Source: Anarhynchus alexandrinus (taxonomy: Eukaryota > Chordata > Aves > Charadriiformes > Charadriidae). Taken from it: a DNA stretch of 64,000 nucleotides. Location of the stretch: the NCBI GenBank assembly GCA_008711295.1, contig VUYV01000004.1, positions 9,354,010 through 9,418,009 of the forward strand. The letters are read 5' to 3'. Each line of letters starts with the position of its first letter. Within the stretch, counting starts at the first letter, position 1. Positions 42,239 through 54,345 of the stretch are shown piece by piece. The notes below the pieces were generated by a model. It was not told the origin of the DNA. It was given only the letters and a program-made list of their open reading frames with translations, and did no database searches. A program made the position numbers and the translations under genes.

Positions 42239-43910
42239 ACAGTGACCACTGGGTGGGACGCTTGTGATTCTTTAGACTGGATAAAAACGTCCATAGTCAG
42301 GACTTCACCTCTGTTTGTTTTTTGGGGCTTTTATTTTTAGCACTCTGTGCAAAATTTCTTTTTGAGAGACTAAAGCACATGGCACCTGTCCTGGTCTCAT
42401 GTCTGCATCAAGACTAAAGGATCCATTATGGCTTGAATAGTGAAGCCTGAAGAAATTTAGATGCAAGACAAAGCCAGTTTAATCCTGGAAGTGTCTATTT
42501 TTTGTTTTTGTAAGATATGTGAATGAAGTGCTGATATTCTCTAGTGTAGAGGTAGCAGCTATGGATTCCTCCTGCAGAAAACTAAATGTATAGACCCTTG
42601 TGTACAGACTTGTGTATAAACAATCTTTTGTATATATACACATAGAATAGCCTTTTTGAATCTATACAGCTGTACATAAGAGTAGCTGATAACAGTTGAG
42701 CTTTAGTTGTGCCTATGGTTTGGATCTTTCTCCATTGTATGTGTGGGACTTTAAGATTAAAGTTGCATATCCTAAGTGTGAGTGAACAGGATAAAGTTGC
42801 TTTGCCTTTTCTTGCTGCTCATCTCCCCTAGGTCTCCCTCTCGCATTCTTCTGTCACGTACTGTGCACTCAGTGTAGCTAAAGTGTCAAAGTAAAAAGCC
42901 CACATCTTGCTGTCTGTATAACAAAGGTCTGATTCCTTGTGTGTATGACTCTTGCCATCAAATGACAGAATTGTTTAGTCTTCAAACAGCCTCGGGGACG
43001 GGACCTGGTACAGTAATGATGAAGCCAGATCTTCAGTCTGCCATAAGCAAAGAGACTGTAGGTACCTACTGGTCCGTAGCTCTTTCAAGAGGGCTGGTGC
43101 TGGTCCTTGTTTAGCTGCAGTATTTTCCTTGTTTTAATCTTTCAAACCAGTTACTGAAGGTCATCAAAATGGAGCCTTTGAATCCTCACCCTTCAACTCC
43201 TCAGTCAGAGCTGTGGTATGTTCTATACTGCCTGCAGCGCTATTTACAGAAGGGAGGCCCAAGAACTGTCCTCAATCTAGTGTGTATCTGCCGATGCAAC
43301 TACTGTGAAACTTGCCTTTGGAGTCTTGTTCTGTGGCTTGAAAGGGGGAGGATGGGGTAGTTTTGTGATCTTACTGTGTATATTTGGTTTTAAAATACTA
43401 TGTTCCTTTTAAGCCTGTTTCACTTTCCTGAACAGTTAAGTGTTCTCTTCCATCCTTCTACTGCATGGTTCCGCACTTCACTTTCTCACTTGTGTTGAGT
43501 CGAGTACTGCTGTCATGTCCTCTATCTAGCTTAGGCCATTGTGCTCTTTTTTAAAAGGTGAAAGCAAAACCAGAATTCTCACGGACTTGCTCTTTCTTTG
43601 GTCTCACTGAATGCAAAACCAGCAGCAGAAAAAAAAAAAAATCACTTGACTGTATTATAACAATTGCCAGCATGCTGTGGTGGGTTTGTTTCAGTCCAGC
43701 AGAGACAATGTTGTACAGAAATAGCAAGCTGAAATCTCCAATGTGGAATCTGTTGGGGGGTCACCCATACTCCTAGTGGTTGTTCCTAAAACAATCTGTG
43801 TAAAACATGCAATCACCAGCTTGTCCTTGTAAGATTGTTTTCATACTTTTTTAACTTGACACTTTCCCAGTAACATTCTGTAAATAAAGTTGATTCTACC
43901 AGCTCTCTGT
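42239..43910 (+). other. EIF4ENIF1: EIF4ENIF1 3' UTR
   Basis: Non-coding sequence downstream of the TGA at 42236-42238. It holds a possible proximal variant hexamer ATTAAA at 42756-42761, followed by GT-rich sequence, and a canonical AATAAA at 43883-43888. The 3' end is therefore expected near 43905-43915. A poly-A tract lies near 43630. The end point is inferred from the hexamer. Confidence 0.75.
43883..43888 (+). terminator. EIF4ENIF1: AATAAA polyadenylation signal of EIF4ENIF1
   Basis: Canonical hexamer in TGTAAATAAAGTTG, about 1.65 kb after the stop codon, followed by T/GT-containing sequence. Confidence 0.75.
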
Positions 43911-45248
43911 ATCAACTGCTCTTGAACTAAACTATAATGTCAGTATATTGATTAACTTTTAGTACTGTTCTTGTGTGTAAGCTAGAACCACTGTTTGAAC
44001 TGCATCTGCAGAGAATTTCAACTTTATCTTCTGTGCGGGAGAGAGGAACAGTCTGTGGTGATGAAGGTAACTGGCCTCACTGAAGACATGCAAGGGAATA
44101 GCTGCAATGTAACAGTAGCCTTATTAATTAAAAGTTGGTTCTGGACAGCCATGGCTAAGTGTAAGGAATGAGATTCCAGTGTACTAGAACTCATAAACCT
44201 AACCACTTCTAAAGAAAGGATGAGCAGGGAACCTCACTCACAGCTTTGACTCTGCCTCTTCCAGTCAAAGCTGATAAACCCAGCACTGCTGCAGTAGTTC
44301 AGCTGCCTTACGCAGGAATCTACTTCTAAGCTTAGAAAAACTATGAGGGCAAAATACTTAACTAGAGGCTTGAATGCTTTCTCACCAGGCTGAGTAGCAA
44401 CCACTGTTGCATGGATTTAGTGCTGGAATGGGTGTCTGAAATTACTGTACTTTTTTTATATGTGCAATAACATGAGAGGGAGCATTTTTGACCCATTTAA
44501 GTTAACACCCCTACTTCCTTTCTGTGGGAGAGCAAATGCTAGAGGCTAACACATTTAATAAGCTTCTTGCTCATGTTAGAGCTCTAACTTTATTCAGTTC
44601 TACTAAAAAGCAACAGAGCAGCCTGCTTGTCTTGTGCAAATTATTTGACTTGTCTAAACTGAGCAAGAAATTCTTTCAAGAAAACTTAAAAGCTTCCAGT
44701 CACTAATGCAGTAGAACACAAGCATCTAGTTTACTTCCACTTATATAAACAACTGGAAAAGTGACTGCTCATGAACAGAACCCACCATCTCTTCCACAAC
44801 TGCAGGACTATTAATAGCTTTGAAGTATTTAATCAGAAATGTTTAAGGCAGCCAGAGCCAAAACTCTGTCCTACAGCACTGCTTCATAAGATACAGTTCT
44901 TCAGCCTCTGCTTTTCATGTTTTGTTCTCATTTAGAACAAAAAAAAATCCTGTTGTGTGAGCTTTTTTTCCAATTTGGAAAGATGCACATGTAGCAGAAA
45001 ATCATCCCAGGCATCAAAGCTTCCTTGTAAGATTCTGCCCTTTTAAAAGTCACTTAACGTGAGTTTCTCATCTGCAAGTTCTGCCAGAACGGGACGCTGC
45101 AGTACAAGCTAGCCAGAAACATCAGCATTAAGGTACTACCATAAAAAAACAACACCCATTTGCTATAGATTTGATAGAAATGACCTGTTCTTTGCCACTT
45201 ACAACTAATGACAAATTTCAGGCACAGTGGCAAACTGTGTGAGAACAA
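43911..45248. other. Convergent gap between EIF4ENIF1 and DRG1 3' ends
   Basis: About 1.3 kb of AT-rich sequence between the distal EIF4ENIF1 polyadenylation signal and the DRG1 stop codon. No exon or repeat is recognised. Part of it may be DRG1 3' UTR if a downstream hexamer (minus-strand AATAAA at 44589-44594) is used. Confidence 0.6.
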
Positions 45249-45249
45249 C

Positions 45250-45255
45250 TTTATT
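45250..45255 (-). terminator. DRG1: AATAAA hexamer overlapping the DRG1 stop codon
   Basis: On the minus strand the last codons read AAG AAA TAA AG, so the hexamer AATAAA includes the stop codon. The sequence downstream is moderately T/GT-rich. Whether it is used is unknown; another AATAAA on the same strand lies at 44589-44594. Confidence 0.45.
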
Positions 45256-48200
45256 TCTTCACAATCTGAATAACATCCTCATCTTCAAGAGTATGGTCTT
45301 TACCAACTTTTTGAGGGTTGTGTTTAACAGATGAACCCCAGACCAGCGCACTGAAAGGAGAAGAAAAATCAAATTTAAAAGGCTTACAAGTATAATATGC
45401 AAGCAGCAGAACAACAGCTATTTCTGTCACAAAGCTAATACAGAAAGCAATGCTTAAGAGCTATTTTTATTCTCCTGCAAGTACCTGGATGAGTGGTCTG
45501 TGTGAACCAGAGTACAAGCAGATCAAAATGAAGTCATCCAAAATACTTGCAGCATTACAGGCCATTGTCCTGTATGCATATCTAGTGCTACTTTTTTTAT
45601 AAAGAAAAACATTTTCCCCATAGAGGAAAATCATACAGGAAAGAGCATAGGAATGTCAAATATAGTAATTTAAGTATTAGGTTCAATTGTCATATGGAGA
45701 TCTATTCCATTCAATATTTAAAAAAATAAAATCTAATCCTGTTTTCCCTTCTAGTTTACAAGAGAATGAAAGAATATACCAGGAGGCAGAAGGCAGATAA
45801 CTATCTATTCTCTATAAATTATTCTTTTACAATAATACTTACTATTTAAAGTCTTTAATGAGATTTTTGTGGATCTTCATGCAAAAATCCTCCACTGTGG
45901 TCTTGCAGTAAGGTAGTACCACAGGAGAGGTGTAGTCTGGGAGCTGCCCTTTAGGTTTGGTGTAGCTGTAACACAGATGGAACAGTCAGTCAATACCAAA
46001 ACCTTGTCTCTTTCAACCCATCATGAAATTTCATAGGTCATTCGCACCATCATTTGAGGTGCTTGTGCCAAGTTCCACTACTTCAAGGGTGAAAACAGAT
46101 ACTCTGTAAATTGTTTGGTGTTCTTAAGCTGGAAATGAATCTGGGCAGCCAATGGCTGCAGGAGGTTCCCCCTTGTAACTGGAAAGGTTTATCGCTAGTG
46201 AGCTTTCTGTAGTTGCTTCAAGAAGATGAAAAAGGAATAGCTGATGGAAAAGAATGTCTATAGTATTATGGTGCTGACTTATGACTTTTTTTTTTCCGTG
46301 AAAAATTCAACGTGTATTAGGAAAAAAAATGACAAAGTCTAGAGCCCGGATACCTAGACATACTAAATCCCTTTTTACAATAGATTTTATATTGTCACAA
46401 GAAGATAGATACAAGTTTAAAAGACTACAGTTGCTATACTATGAGTATTAGTAGATTCATTCAGAAGTTTAAAAGACTACAATTACTATATTGTGAGTAT
46501 TAGTAGATTCATTCATAAATTGATCCAAAGAAATGCATACTACTAGTATGCATACTTCATACTAGTAGTATAAAGTAAACCTGTAATAATTTATAGTAAA
46601 AACATCTGAAAGGCTAGATGAAGAACTAAATTCCGTTCTGTTAAGAGTGCCGGATGCATGTCACTTATGACAGACTGAAAAGAGGTACCTCTGAAATTCA
46701 CAACTTTGCCCTGTTTGACTAGAATTCCATGTTTTCAGGATTTTTTTAAGATATACTTTGGACTTGGTTTCACGAGGTCCTCATTTAATTCCCCTACAAG
46801 TTCAAAACATAGCACTTGTGACTATTATTAAGAAACCATCTATGACACAACAGGCAAGAGGAGCACAATTTCCAATTTACAGAGTAAACATACTTCAGTG
46901 ACAAAAGACATCACCATTTGAAGGCTAGAGTTCTAAGCTAGCAGAAAACCATTACAAAATAATCATCATTCAACCATTCTTGAGACATTCTTCAGCCTCA
47001 GCCTTAAACTTAACTCCACAGAAGGCAGCAACTGAGACTCACATTCGTACTAGCTTCAAGTAGTCCCAAATTTTCTCCAGCAGATCATCAAAGTTCCAGC
47101 GATGATGAGCAGATATTGGTACACAGTGGGGTACTTTGTAAATAATATCTAGTTCCTCAATGGAAATCTGGTCAATTTTATTTAGGACGTAAATGCATGG
47201 GATGTAAACCCTGCAAAGAGAAGGAAATACCATTACAGCAGCCTAGCAGCAATACACTGCTACCTTCAAAAAAGCTTCATTTTTTAGAAGGACGGTAAGG
47301 TGCTAAACAGCACTTGTTGATACCACATTGCTAACTTAGCTTCTGTGGGAAGCAAACCTCAGAGATGATTCTTTTCTGTGGAATATAAATTGCAAGTATG
47401 CCAAACCCAGGGTCCCAACAGTACCTGTTCCCTTCAACAACGTCAATTAGGTCATCAGCAGTGGCGTCACTGCGCAGCGTGACATCAGCATTGTGAATTT
47501 TATACTCGGCTAGGATGCTCTTCACTGTTTCAGTATCCAGCTCACTCTGAGGACACTGAACGGAGACACAGTATTAAGGAATGAGTTTACAGTCAAATCA
47601 AGTATTACAATTAATAACGCTATCACCTAGCAATCGCTGCATACGGGTTACTAAAAGTAATAACGGTATTGTTAAGTTATTAGACTTGACTATGATTTTA
47701 CCATAGTTAGCCTCAGGAGAGGGAAAAAAGATCTAAATGATGACAGCTTTATTTATATTAATGCCTCACTGATAGCTGCAATCAGACATTTCAGAAGTAA
47801 TGTTTCCTGTCAATTTGGGACCAGTCGCAATACAAACCCACATATCTACTAGTTCGGTACCCAGACAATTACATGTTACGTACCTAGATTCCAGAGCAGA
47901 ATTCTGATTTTTGGTATCTCTGGCTATTTCTACATTTTTAAAGATTCAGAGGTAAACGGAAAATGAGGAGTAGTCCAGGTTGCAAGGCCTGGAACTCTGA
48001 GCATCCTTCTCCAGAAGAACACTATAGTCACCACAAGAGAGGCAGTTTTTGCACACTCTCCTTTGGGCCTTGGAATTTGTAATTGTTGGAAAGCAACCAA
48101 GCCTCTGATTTGGGGGTGAGGAGGTGGTCAGGCTCTGAGGACAGGTATGGATGGCCTCCAAGAGAAGTAATTGGATACAGCACAGTAGTTCAGCTTCTGA

Positions 48201-50778
48201 AGAAGTCACAGCACAAGAATGGTCACAGACATACCATTAACTACAAATGGCTCTTTCTTCAAGTGATTTTTTTTTTGTTTTGGTTAAAGAAAACTTCCAA
48301 CTTACTGTGGCTGTAAGGTTAATGCCTCCTTTATCCTTTTTCTTAAAGCCAATATTGGGGGGCTTACTATTCAGACGAATTCCAAATCCCTCCAGTTCAT
48401 TCTCAATTATTTTCTTGTGACCAAGGGGTTTCAGCACATCCAGAACAATAAGAATGAGATTGCAGGTTCGAGCAACTAAGAATCAGAAAAAGAAAGTAGT
48501 CTCTCAAAAAAGTACACTCACTCAATCTGAGACAAAACAACGCAAAATATGGCTCAGTGGACTGAAGACAATATTAAACCCCCGAAGGCCAGTACATTGC
48601 TTATTTTTAAATTCCAGTATAACACTGAAGTTTGTGGTGCTGGACAAGCATCACTGACAGACAGATCCTTACATGTTATAACAATCACAGAGGCTGGAAA
48701 AATCTTCCTTCCTGTCTACATTCAGACCCCAGAATGATGACAATAAGCTAGGTAAAGAAATGAAGACAGCCACCTTATTTAATATGGGATCACATCTGCC
48801 TTCAAAATTGGTAATATACTTTCAGTGCAGTGCCAACGCAGAGCACAAACTCAGCAAATGCATAGAGCCAGAACTGAAAACAGAACAAAACAGAAATGGC
48901 TACTGCTTCACAGCAGGCAGCTCAATTCCAGCAAACAATTCAGCTTTTTAAAGCCATGAGAAATGGTGGTTCAACCCTTCATTCTCATAAGCTGTACTAA
49001 CTGAATCAGTGATAGGATGCTCCCTCCAGCTCTAATACACTCACCTGCAATGACTTGTCGTCCTCTGCCTTTACCATCCTTGGCACCTTCAATAATTCCT
49101 GGGAGATCAAGTAGCTATTTGTTCAGAGGAAGGAAGGTAACTCATGAGAAAAATATTTTTCTTCGTGGAGAAAATAAATCCTACTTTTACCTTTCTACTA
49201 AACCAGCTGACTCTACTGCAAATCTGAATAGAATGTGGCAAAATTGTTTCCCCTTTGGTTCTTACATATTCTCTGACCCCATGTTCCCTATTGGTACAAT
49301 GGAATGGATCATCTTATAGAAAATATGAGTACTACCACAGGAACTTCCCAGAGCAAAGTGAACAGCAGGGTAAAATTAGTACCTCATGGAAACATTTGCA
49401 ATGTATTCTCAAGCACTTCTACATGTCACTTCCAACCTGGTAATATCAGGATAGACCATTCAGCCGTAACACCATTACATCTATACATACCATCTTATCC
49501 TCACAGACACAAAAAGATCTCACCTGTATCTTTGCTCCTTTGTATCTAATGACTCCAGGCACAGTAGTCAGTGTAGTGAATTCATATGCTGCCACTTCGG
49601 AGTACACACCAGCCAGATTACTTAGAAGAGTAGATTTCCCCACTGATGGAAAACCCACAAACCCAATTCGGGCATCACCTGTCTTTGCAACATCAAAGCC
49701 TGTGAATAAAGAGCAAAAATATTCGTTTAAAGATGGCCATTTTCTATCTTCTAAGGTTCTGGACATCAGCCCCACTATTAGTTTCAACATTGCCTGAGTG
49801 AAAGCCAGGCAAGCTTCCCTACAAGGAGGATGAGAGTATGAAACAGAGTTCACAATCTATATTGCCTTGCACCACTTTGTCTGTATAACACTCCGTGGCA
49901 TGTACCTGTCAACAAAGTGTAGGCTGCAAGGCTTCCCAGTGGGCTATACCTGCCTTGGGTGTAGGTGGAGCATTCCCTTTAAGCACTGCAGCTTACCCAA
50001 TTCACATCTTTATATATAAATATAGGTGCTTCTTGCAAGATGCTGCTTCATGTAAAACCCTTAAGACTTCTGCAAATACAAGACTGTATTCGCCAAAACA
50101 CAGAAGTCCTTTCATTTACGACTCAACAAGGGCTCCACCCCAAAGGCCGAGAAAGTGCCACAAACCACGGCTCAGGTCCTGTACCGGGAAGGACAGGAGG
50201 GAGAGAAGACGGTTGCTCCGATTTATTCGGCAGACAGTCCGATACGATTCAAGCGGACAAGAGCCACCCCCGAGAGATCGATTTCCGTCACACACCCCGC
50301 ACTTCAGCAGGGAGGAGCGGCCACTTCTACAGAGGCCGCCGCAGCGGCCGGAGCCTTCCCGCAGAACAACGCACCTTCCCCGGGGCCGCCGCCGCCGCCT
50401 CCCTTGGGGGTGATGAGCTCCCGGCGCAGCTTGGCCAAGCGGGCCTTCAGCAGCCCCAGGTGGTGAGCCGTGGCCTTGTTCTTCTGCGTCCGGGCCATCT
50501 GCAAGAGCACGGAACCGAGGACTCACCGCCGGGAGAAGGCTCTGCCGGGCCGCACCTCCCCTCGGCTCCCGCCTCCCCTCGGCTCCCGCGCGGCGCCTCA
50601 CGACCCCAACGGCGCCGCCACGGCCCTGTCACCCCCTCACGAAGCGGCCCCCCCCGACCCCGGCAGCCCCCCCGCCGCCCGGTCTAGCGCTTCGTGCCCG
50701 GCCCGGCCCCGCCCGGGGAGAAGACCGACGCGTTACCTCAGCCTCGATCTCCGCGATCTTGGCCAACGTGCCGCTCAT
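45251..50778 (-). CDS. DRG1: DRG1 developmentally regulated GTP-binding protein 1, complete, 367 aa
   Basis: Exons in transcript order: 50778-50737, 50498-50375, 49699-49524, 49114-49045, 48475-48306, 47555-47425, 47210-47043, 45965-45843, 45350-45251. The sum is 1104 nt including TAA, giving 367 residues, the usual length of the family. GTPase motifs: G1 GFPSVGKST (71-79), G2 in the TTLTTVPG segment, G3 DLPGIIEG, G4 NKID, and a G5-like ISAHH. A helix-turn-helix-like N-terminal helix with [15 protein letters not shown] precedes a glycine run ([11 protein letters not shown]). A C-terminal TGS domain begins around [15 protein letters not shown] and ends DVIQIVKK. Known role: an OBG/DRG-class translation-factor GTPase that partners with ZC3H15 (DFRP1) and associates with ribosomes. 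The start is ATGAGCGGC in context GCCACGATG. No frameshift or missing key residue. Confidence 0.98.
46413..46516. repeat. 52-bp tandem duplication in DRG1 intron 7
   Basis: Two adjacent 52-base copies (46413-46464 and 46465-46516) start AAGTTTAAAAGACTACA and end AGTATTAGTAGATTCATTCA. They differ at only a few positions. Confidence 0.9.
46537..46571. repeat. Perfect inverted repeat (14-bp arms, 7-bp loop)
   Basis: ATACTACTAGTATG at 46537-46550 and its exact reverse complement CATACTAGTAGTAT at 46558-46571, separated by CATACTT. It lies 20 bases after the tandem duplication, in DRG1 intron 7. Confidence 0.92.
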
Positions 50779-50895
50779 CGTGGCGACAGGTCTCGGCCGC
50801 GGTCCCGGCCGTCAGCCTCCGCAGCAGCTCCCCTCCGCAGGCCCGGCCCGGCAGCGCGCAGGCGCGCGGCGGCCTCTCGCGGGAGCGAGGCCAAC

Positions 50896-50905
50896 TCTCG
50901 CGAGA
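50896..50905. promoter_or_regulatory. DRG1: TCTCGCGAGA core promoter element
   Basis: Perfect palindrome TCTCGCGAGA, 118 bases upstream of the DRG1 ATG. This motif is known from housekeeping and bidirectional vertebrate promoters. A partial copy (CTCTCGCGGG) lies about 20 bases closer to the gene. Confidence 0.7.
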
Positions 50906-51056
50906 AGCGGCGGGCGCGCGCCTCAGCGGCAGGCGGGAAAGAGCCTGGCGGCGCCGCAGCGCCCCCTGGCGCCGCTGCCCTCGCGCCGCCTCAGGGCAGC
51001 GGGCACCGGTGTGAGGGGAAGGGGGCGGCGGGCTGCGGCGGCGGGAAAAGCGAGGG

Positions 51057-51110
51057 GGGGAGAGAATGAGAGACACGAGAGAGAGAATGTGTGTGTGTGT
51101 GAGAGAGCGA
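51057..51110. repeat. GA/GT simple repeats
   Basis: Short interrupted GAGA and (GT)n tracts (GAGAGAGA...TGTGTGTGTGTG...GAGAGA) just upstream of the DRG1 promoter. Confidence 0.85.
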
Positions 51111-54100
51111 GGCTGAGGCGGCTGTGGGGGTGTAGGAATCGGCATGAGGCGGGTGATGAGAGGCTGCGTGGTGAAGAACGGTCGTTGTGAGGCTGAGGCG
51201 CTCGCCTGTGAGGGAGGCGCTGGCGTTGTGGTGCCGGGAGCGAGCGTGGCAGCCGGCGTGAGGGTCTGAGAGAAAAGGTGCGGGAGGTACGGCGAGAGCC
51301 TGTGGCGATGAGAGGGAAAAGGGCCGCGCGGTGAGGCGGGGTGGCCGGCAGGTGTGCCAGCGGGCCGTGCCCACTCAGCCCGGGCACCCGCTGCCCGTGA
51401 GGGGAGGCGGCCTCTGCCGTTCTCCGTGGTTAAACTGGACCTGGCGCTTCAACGTACGCGGAGATCTGCCTCCGCCCTGGTCTCCCTTGTAGTCCACTTG
51501 CAGTACTGCTCATCACCAGGTGTGTAGATGTGCGTATGTATTCCACAGCCCGGCTGAACCGGGTAGAGCTGCTACGCTGCTCGTAGGAGAGCCTTCTTTA
51601 GCTGGTGCTTAGTAAAACCAGGACTTACTGAAGCTTTCTCATGGCTCCTTTCAGCTGAGGCCAGGCCATACCGCTTTGCCCCAGGGACATCTGTAACTGG
51701 CCATTGAATGCAGGCTAATTAAATAGATAAAGGATTTTTTTAATGGCCCCTTCAAACTTTAAACAGCCGAGTTTAAAGCTGAGCTCCAGCTTTTGACAGC
51801 ATCACTAGAAGCCAAGCAGTTGGATTTGGAATAAAAAGTATTTTTGTGACACAAGGAAGTGCATTTTTATAAGTTTTCAGGATTTTAGAGTCTCCTAGTT
51901 TGTTTCCCTGCTGTATTTTGTTTGAATTGGAATCATTTATAGAAACCTTTTTCTCCATATTGAGCAACCTTCCCAGGAAGGCTTTTCTTTCTCAATTTGT
52001 TGCAAAGTCTGTTTTTATATAATATATCTAAATGTAAAACTTAACATGTTTTTTAAACAAAAATATACTCACCTGGACCCATACTGTAAAATTGTTTCTA
52101 ATGACCCTTGCAGAACCACCTGCTACATCTTCAGACAGAATTCAGAGTATTGTAGGATTGAGGAAATTTAATAATTTTGTTAATAGAATTGTTACAGATC
52201 ATTAAGTCTTCTTTAAATAACAGTAAAAAGAAAAAAAAAAAGGAGAGCACTAGTGCAGTGGAAACAATATTGCTATTTACTATCTCTTTCTGCCTCTGCA
52301 TGTCCCCTTCTTGTCTTATCTTAATCAAAAAAAGCAGCCTTTAAGGTCATAAACTCTTTACACTAGGAACTATCATGAATATAAGCTTGTACAGAACTTA
52401 CTGAAATAGAATCTCAAATAAAATGGGATTACTATTCCTGGTAACGTTAGCTAAGCTATGGTAAATATAAATGCACCTACCATTGCATATTTTTTCATTA
52501 TTTTCTAATTATTCTATGTGAACAATATTTGTTGTCAACATAGGACATAGCAGATTTGGTCCTGGTATAAATTTGTTCCTACTTACTTCAGATGGAATCA
52601 GACTTGTTTATGCCTCAGCTGAATTCAGCCATAGAATGAGTCCATGTTTGTGGTCCCTTCTAGTAACAGGAAAAACACTGAGAAAAATGCAAATTCTGAA
52701 TGGTCAATCAGGGTTTAAGACTACCTCTGTTTTTGCAGTAGATGATGGCTAATTTCAGAACTTGTTGCTAGCAACAGTAATAGTTGTTCTTACAAACTCA
52801 TTCCAAATCCCATACATTGAGTCTAACTAAAAATTATTTTCCCAAGTGTGGGCTGAATGAACAAAGATGTCAATAAAATAGATAGATAGTATGAAAATTG
52901 AGTTACTGGGTGGTTTTTGTTTTCCTGGTTTAGGTATTCATAGTTTTCTTAACACACAACTGCTCAGTATGTGCTCTGAAATCTTTTTTTTCCCCAGAAA
53001 GTTACTCAAGCAAAGATCCTATAAGGAATTTAAGCACCTAAACAATTCTTTCTGTGTTGAGTATTGCCCTTAATGACCTGAAGGGAATAAGAGTTTAATT
53101 AATGAAGACAATTTGTCTGATTATTTTTTTTTCTAGCCAAAATCACACTTTCTAATTGGTTAGAATATTTAAAGTAGTTCATATTAGTTTATAACAGCAC
53201 CCTCTTTTACACTTCAGAAAGGCTTGTTCAATAGAGATTGGTTCTGGGCTGTGAATAGGGTGTAATTATTTTTATTTACTGTGATGACTGTTGTGAATTT
53301 TTTAATAGAAGGGTGTTTTATGTTATGTGGCGCTTGGAGAAACAGGGTGGTTATGACCATGGGAAGTTAGATGTGACAACTGGGAAAGTGACTGAAAGGT
53401 GGGTAATTGGGAATGGTTAGATTATGTCCTCTGAGGACAGCAGTCAAAACTAGAAAATGGAGAGCAAATGATAAAAGTTTATTGAAAAAAAACCAGTCAG
53501 ACAGAGAAGGGAAAAATCAAGGAAAATATTCATAGAAAATTTGATATAATTTCAGAAGAGGAAAAAGTCCCCAATGGAACTTGAGAGAAAATTAAGAGAG
53601 ATGCAAGAGACTGAGATCTACTCAAAAGGTTAATTGAGCTTTACACTGGGCGCTGACAGAAGATGGAGTATGTGAATTGCCTTTTGTTTTTTAAACATAT
53701 ATGTATGTTTTTTAAATTGAGAAAATTCAATTTAGGAAATCTAGGTGAAGTGCTAGAGGGGGTATATTTACAAAGGTTGTAAATTGCACAGCAGTCGCAG
53801 AGTCAATCTCTCAGGTGGCCAACTGCCTACTATGTCAGACAGCACCAAATAAAGATTCAAATATGGAATAAAAAAGCCCAAATGATCAAGTAGTCATATG
53901 AATTACTAACTGATAAACTGAAAGTGCATAACATAAGCACTTTTCTAATAATACTTTTAATGAGGTAAGGAAACCAATTTACTACAGGGTGTTTAGAAAA
54001 TGCAGGAAGACTGCATCTGAAATAAAGGCTGTCTTATCAAACAATTAAGAAACATGACACAGTATGGAATCAGTGATTGGGAAAAAACACGAGTTTGTGT

Positions 54101-54214
54101 TTCATCAAGCTACAATGACAGGAATGTGACTGAAATGGCACATACCTCATTAGCAAGATCTGAATGATGGAGGGCTGTAGCAAATACGGGTTTCGGAAAT
54201 TCATATTCTACACA

Positions 54215-54345
54215 CTCCATTCCTGCTGACTCGTTGATTTTGGGCAAGTCATTTCCTTACTTGTGCCTCAGTTTTATTTTTGCACAACAGGAATGTGCAG
54301 TTGCTGCAGAACGATTGAAACTTTCATGTTTCCATAGCACTGCCC
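54215..54345 (+). mobile_element. MIR-family SINE relic
   Basis: The stretch TTGATTTTGGGCAAGTCATT, then TTCCTTACTTGTGCCTCAGTTT, matches the conserved core and downstream part of the MIR consensus (TGTGACCTTGGGCAAGT.. CTCTGTGCCTCAGTTT). It is highly diverged, as expected for an element that pre-dates bird-mammal divergence. Ends are approximate. Confidence 0.7.

Larger units (their letters stand above)
50120..51420. promoter_or_regulatory. DRG1: DRG1 CpG-island promoter
   Basis: A GC- and CpG-rich block covers DRG1 exons 1-2, intron 1 and about 640 bases upstream of the ATG. It includes an NRF1-like GCGCGCAGGCGCGC stretch near 50854 and the palindromic element at 50896-50905. No TATA box is seen. 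This fits a constitutively expressed gene. Confidence 0.75.

Noticed and set aside
50738..51387. Overlapping open frames on both strands in the DRG1 promoter
   Set aside because: They overlap the DRG1 first exon and promoter in several frames with simple Pro/Arg/Ser content. No sign of coding selection.
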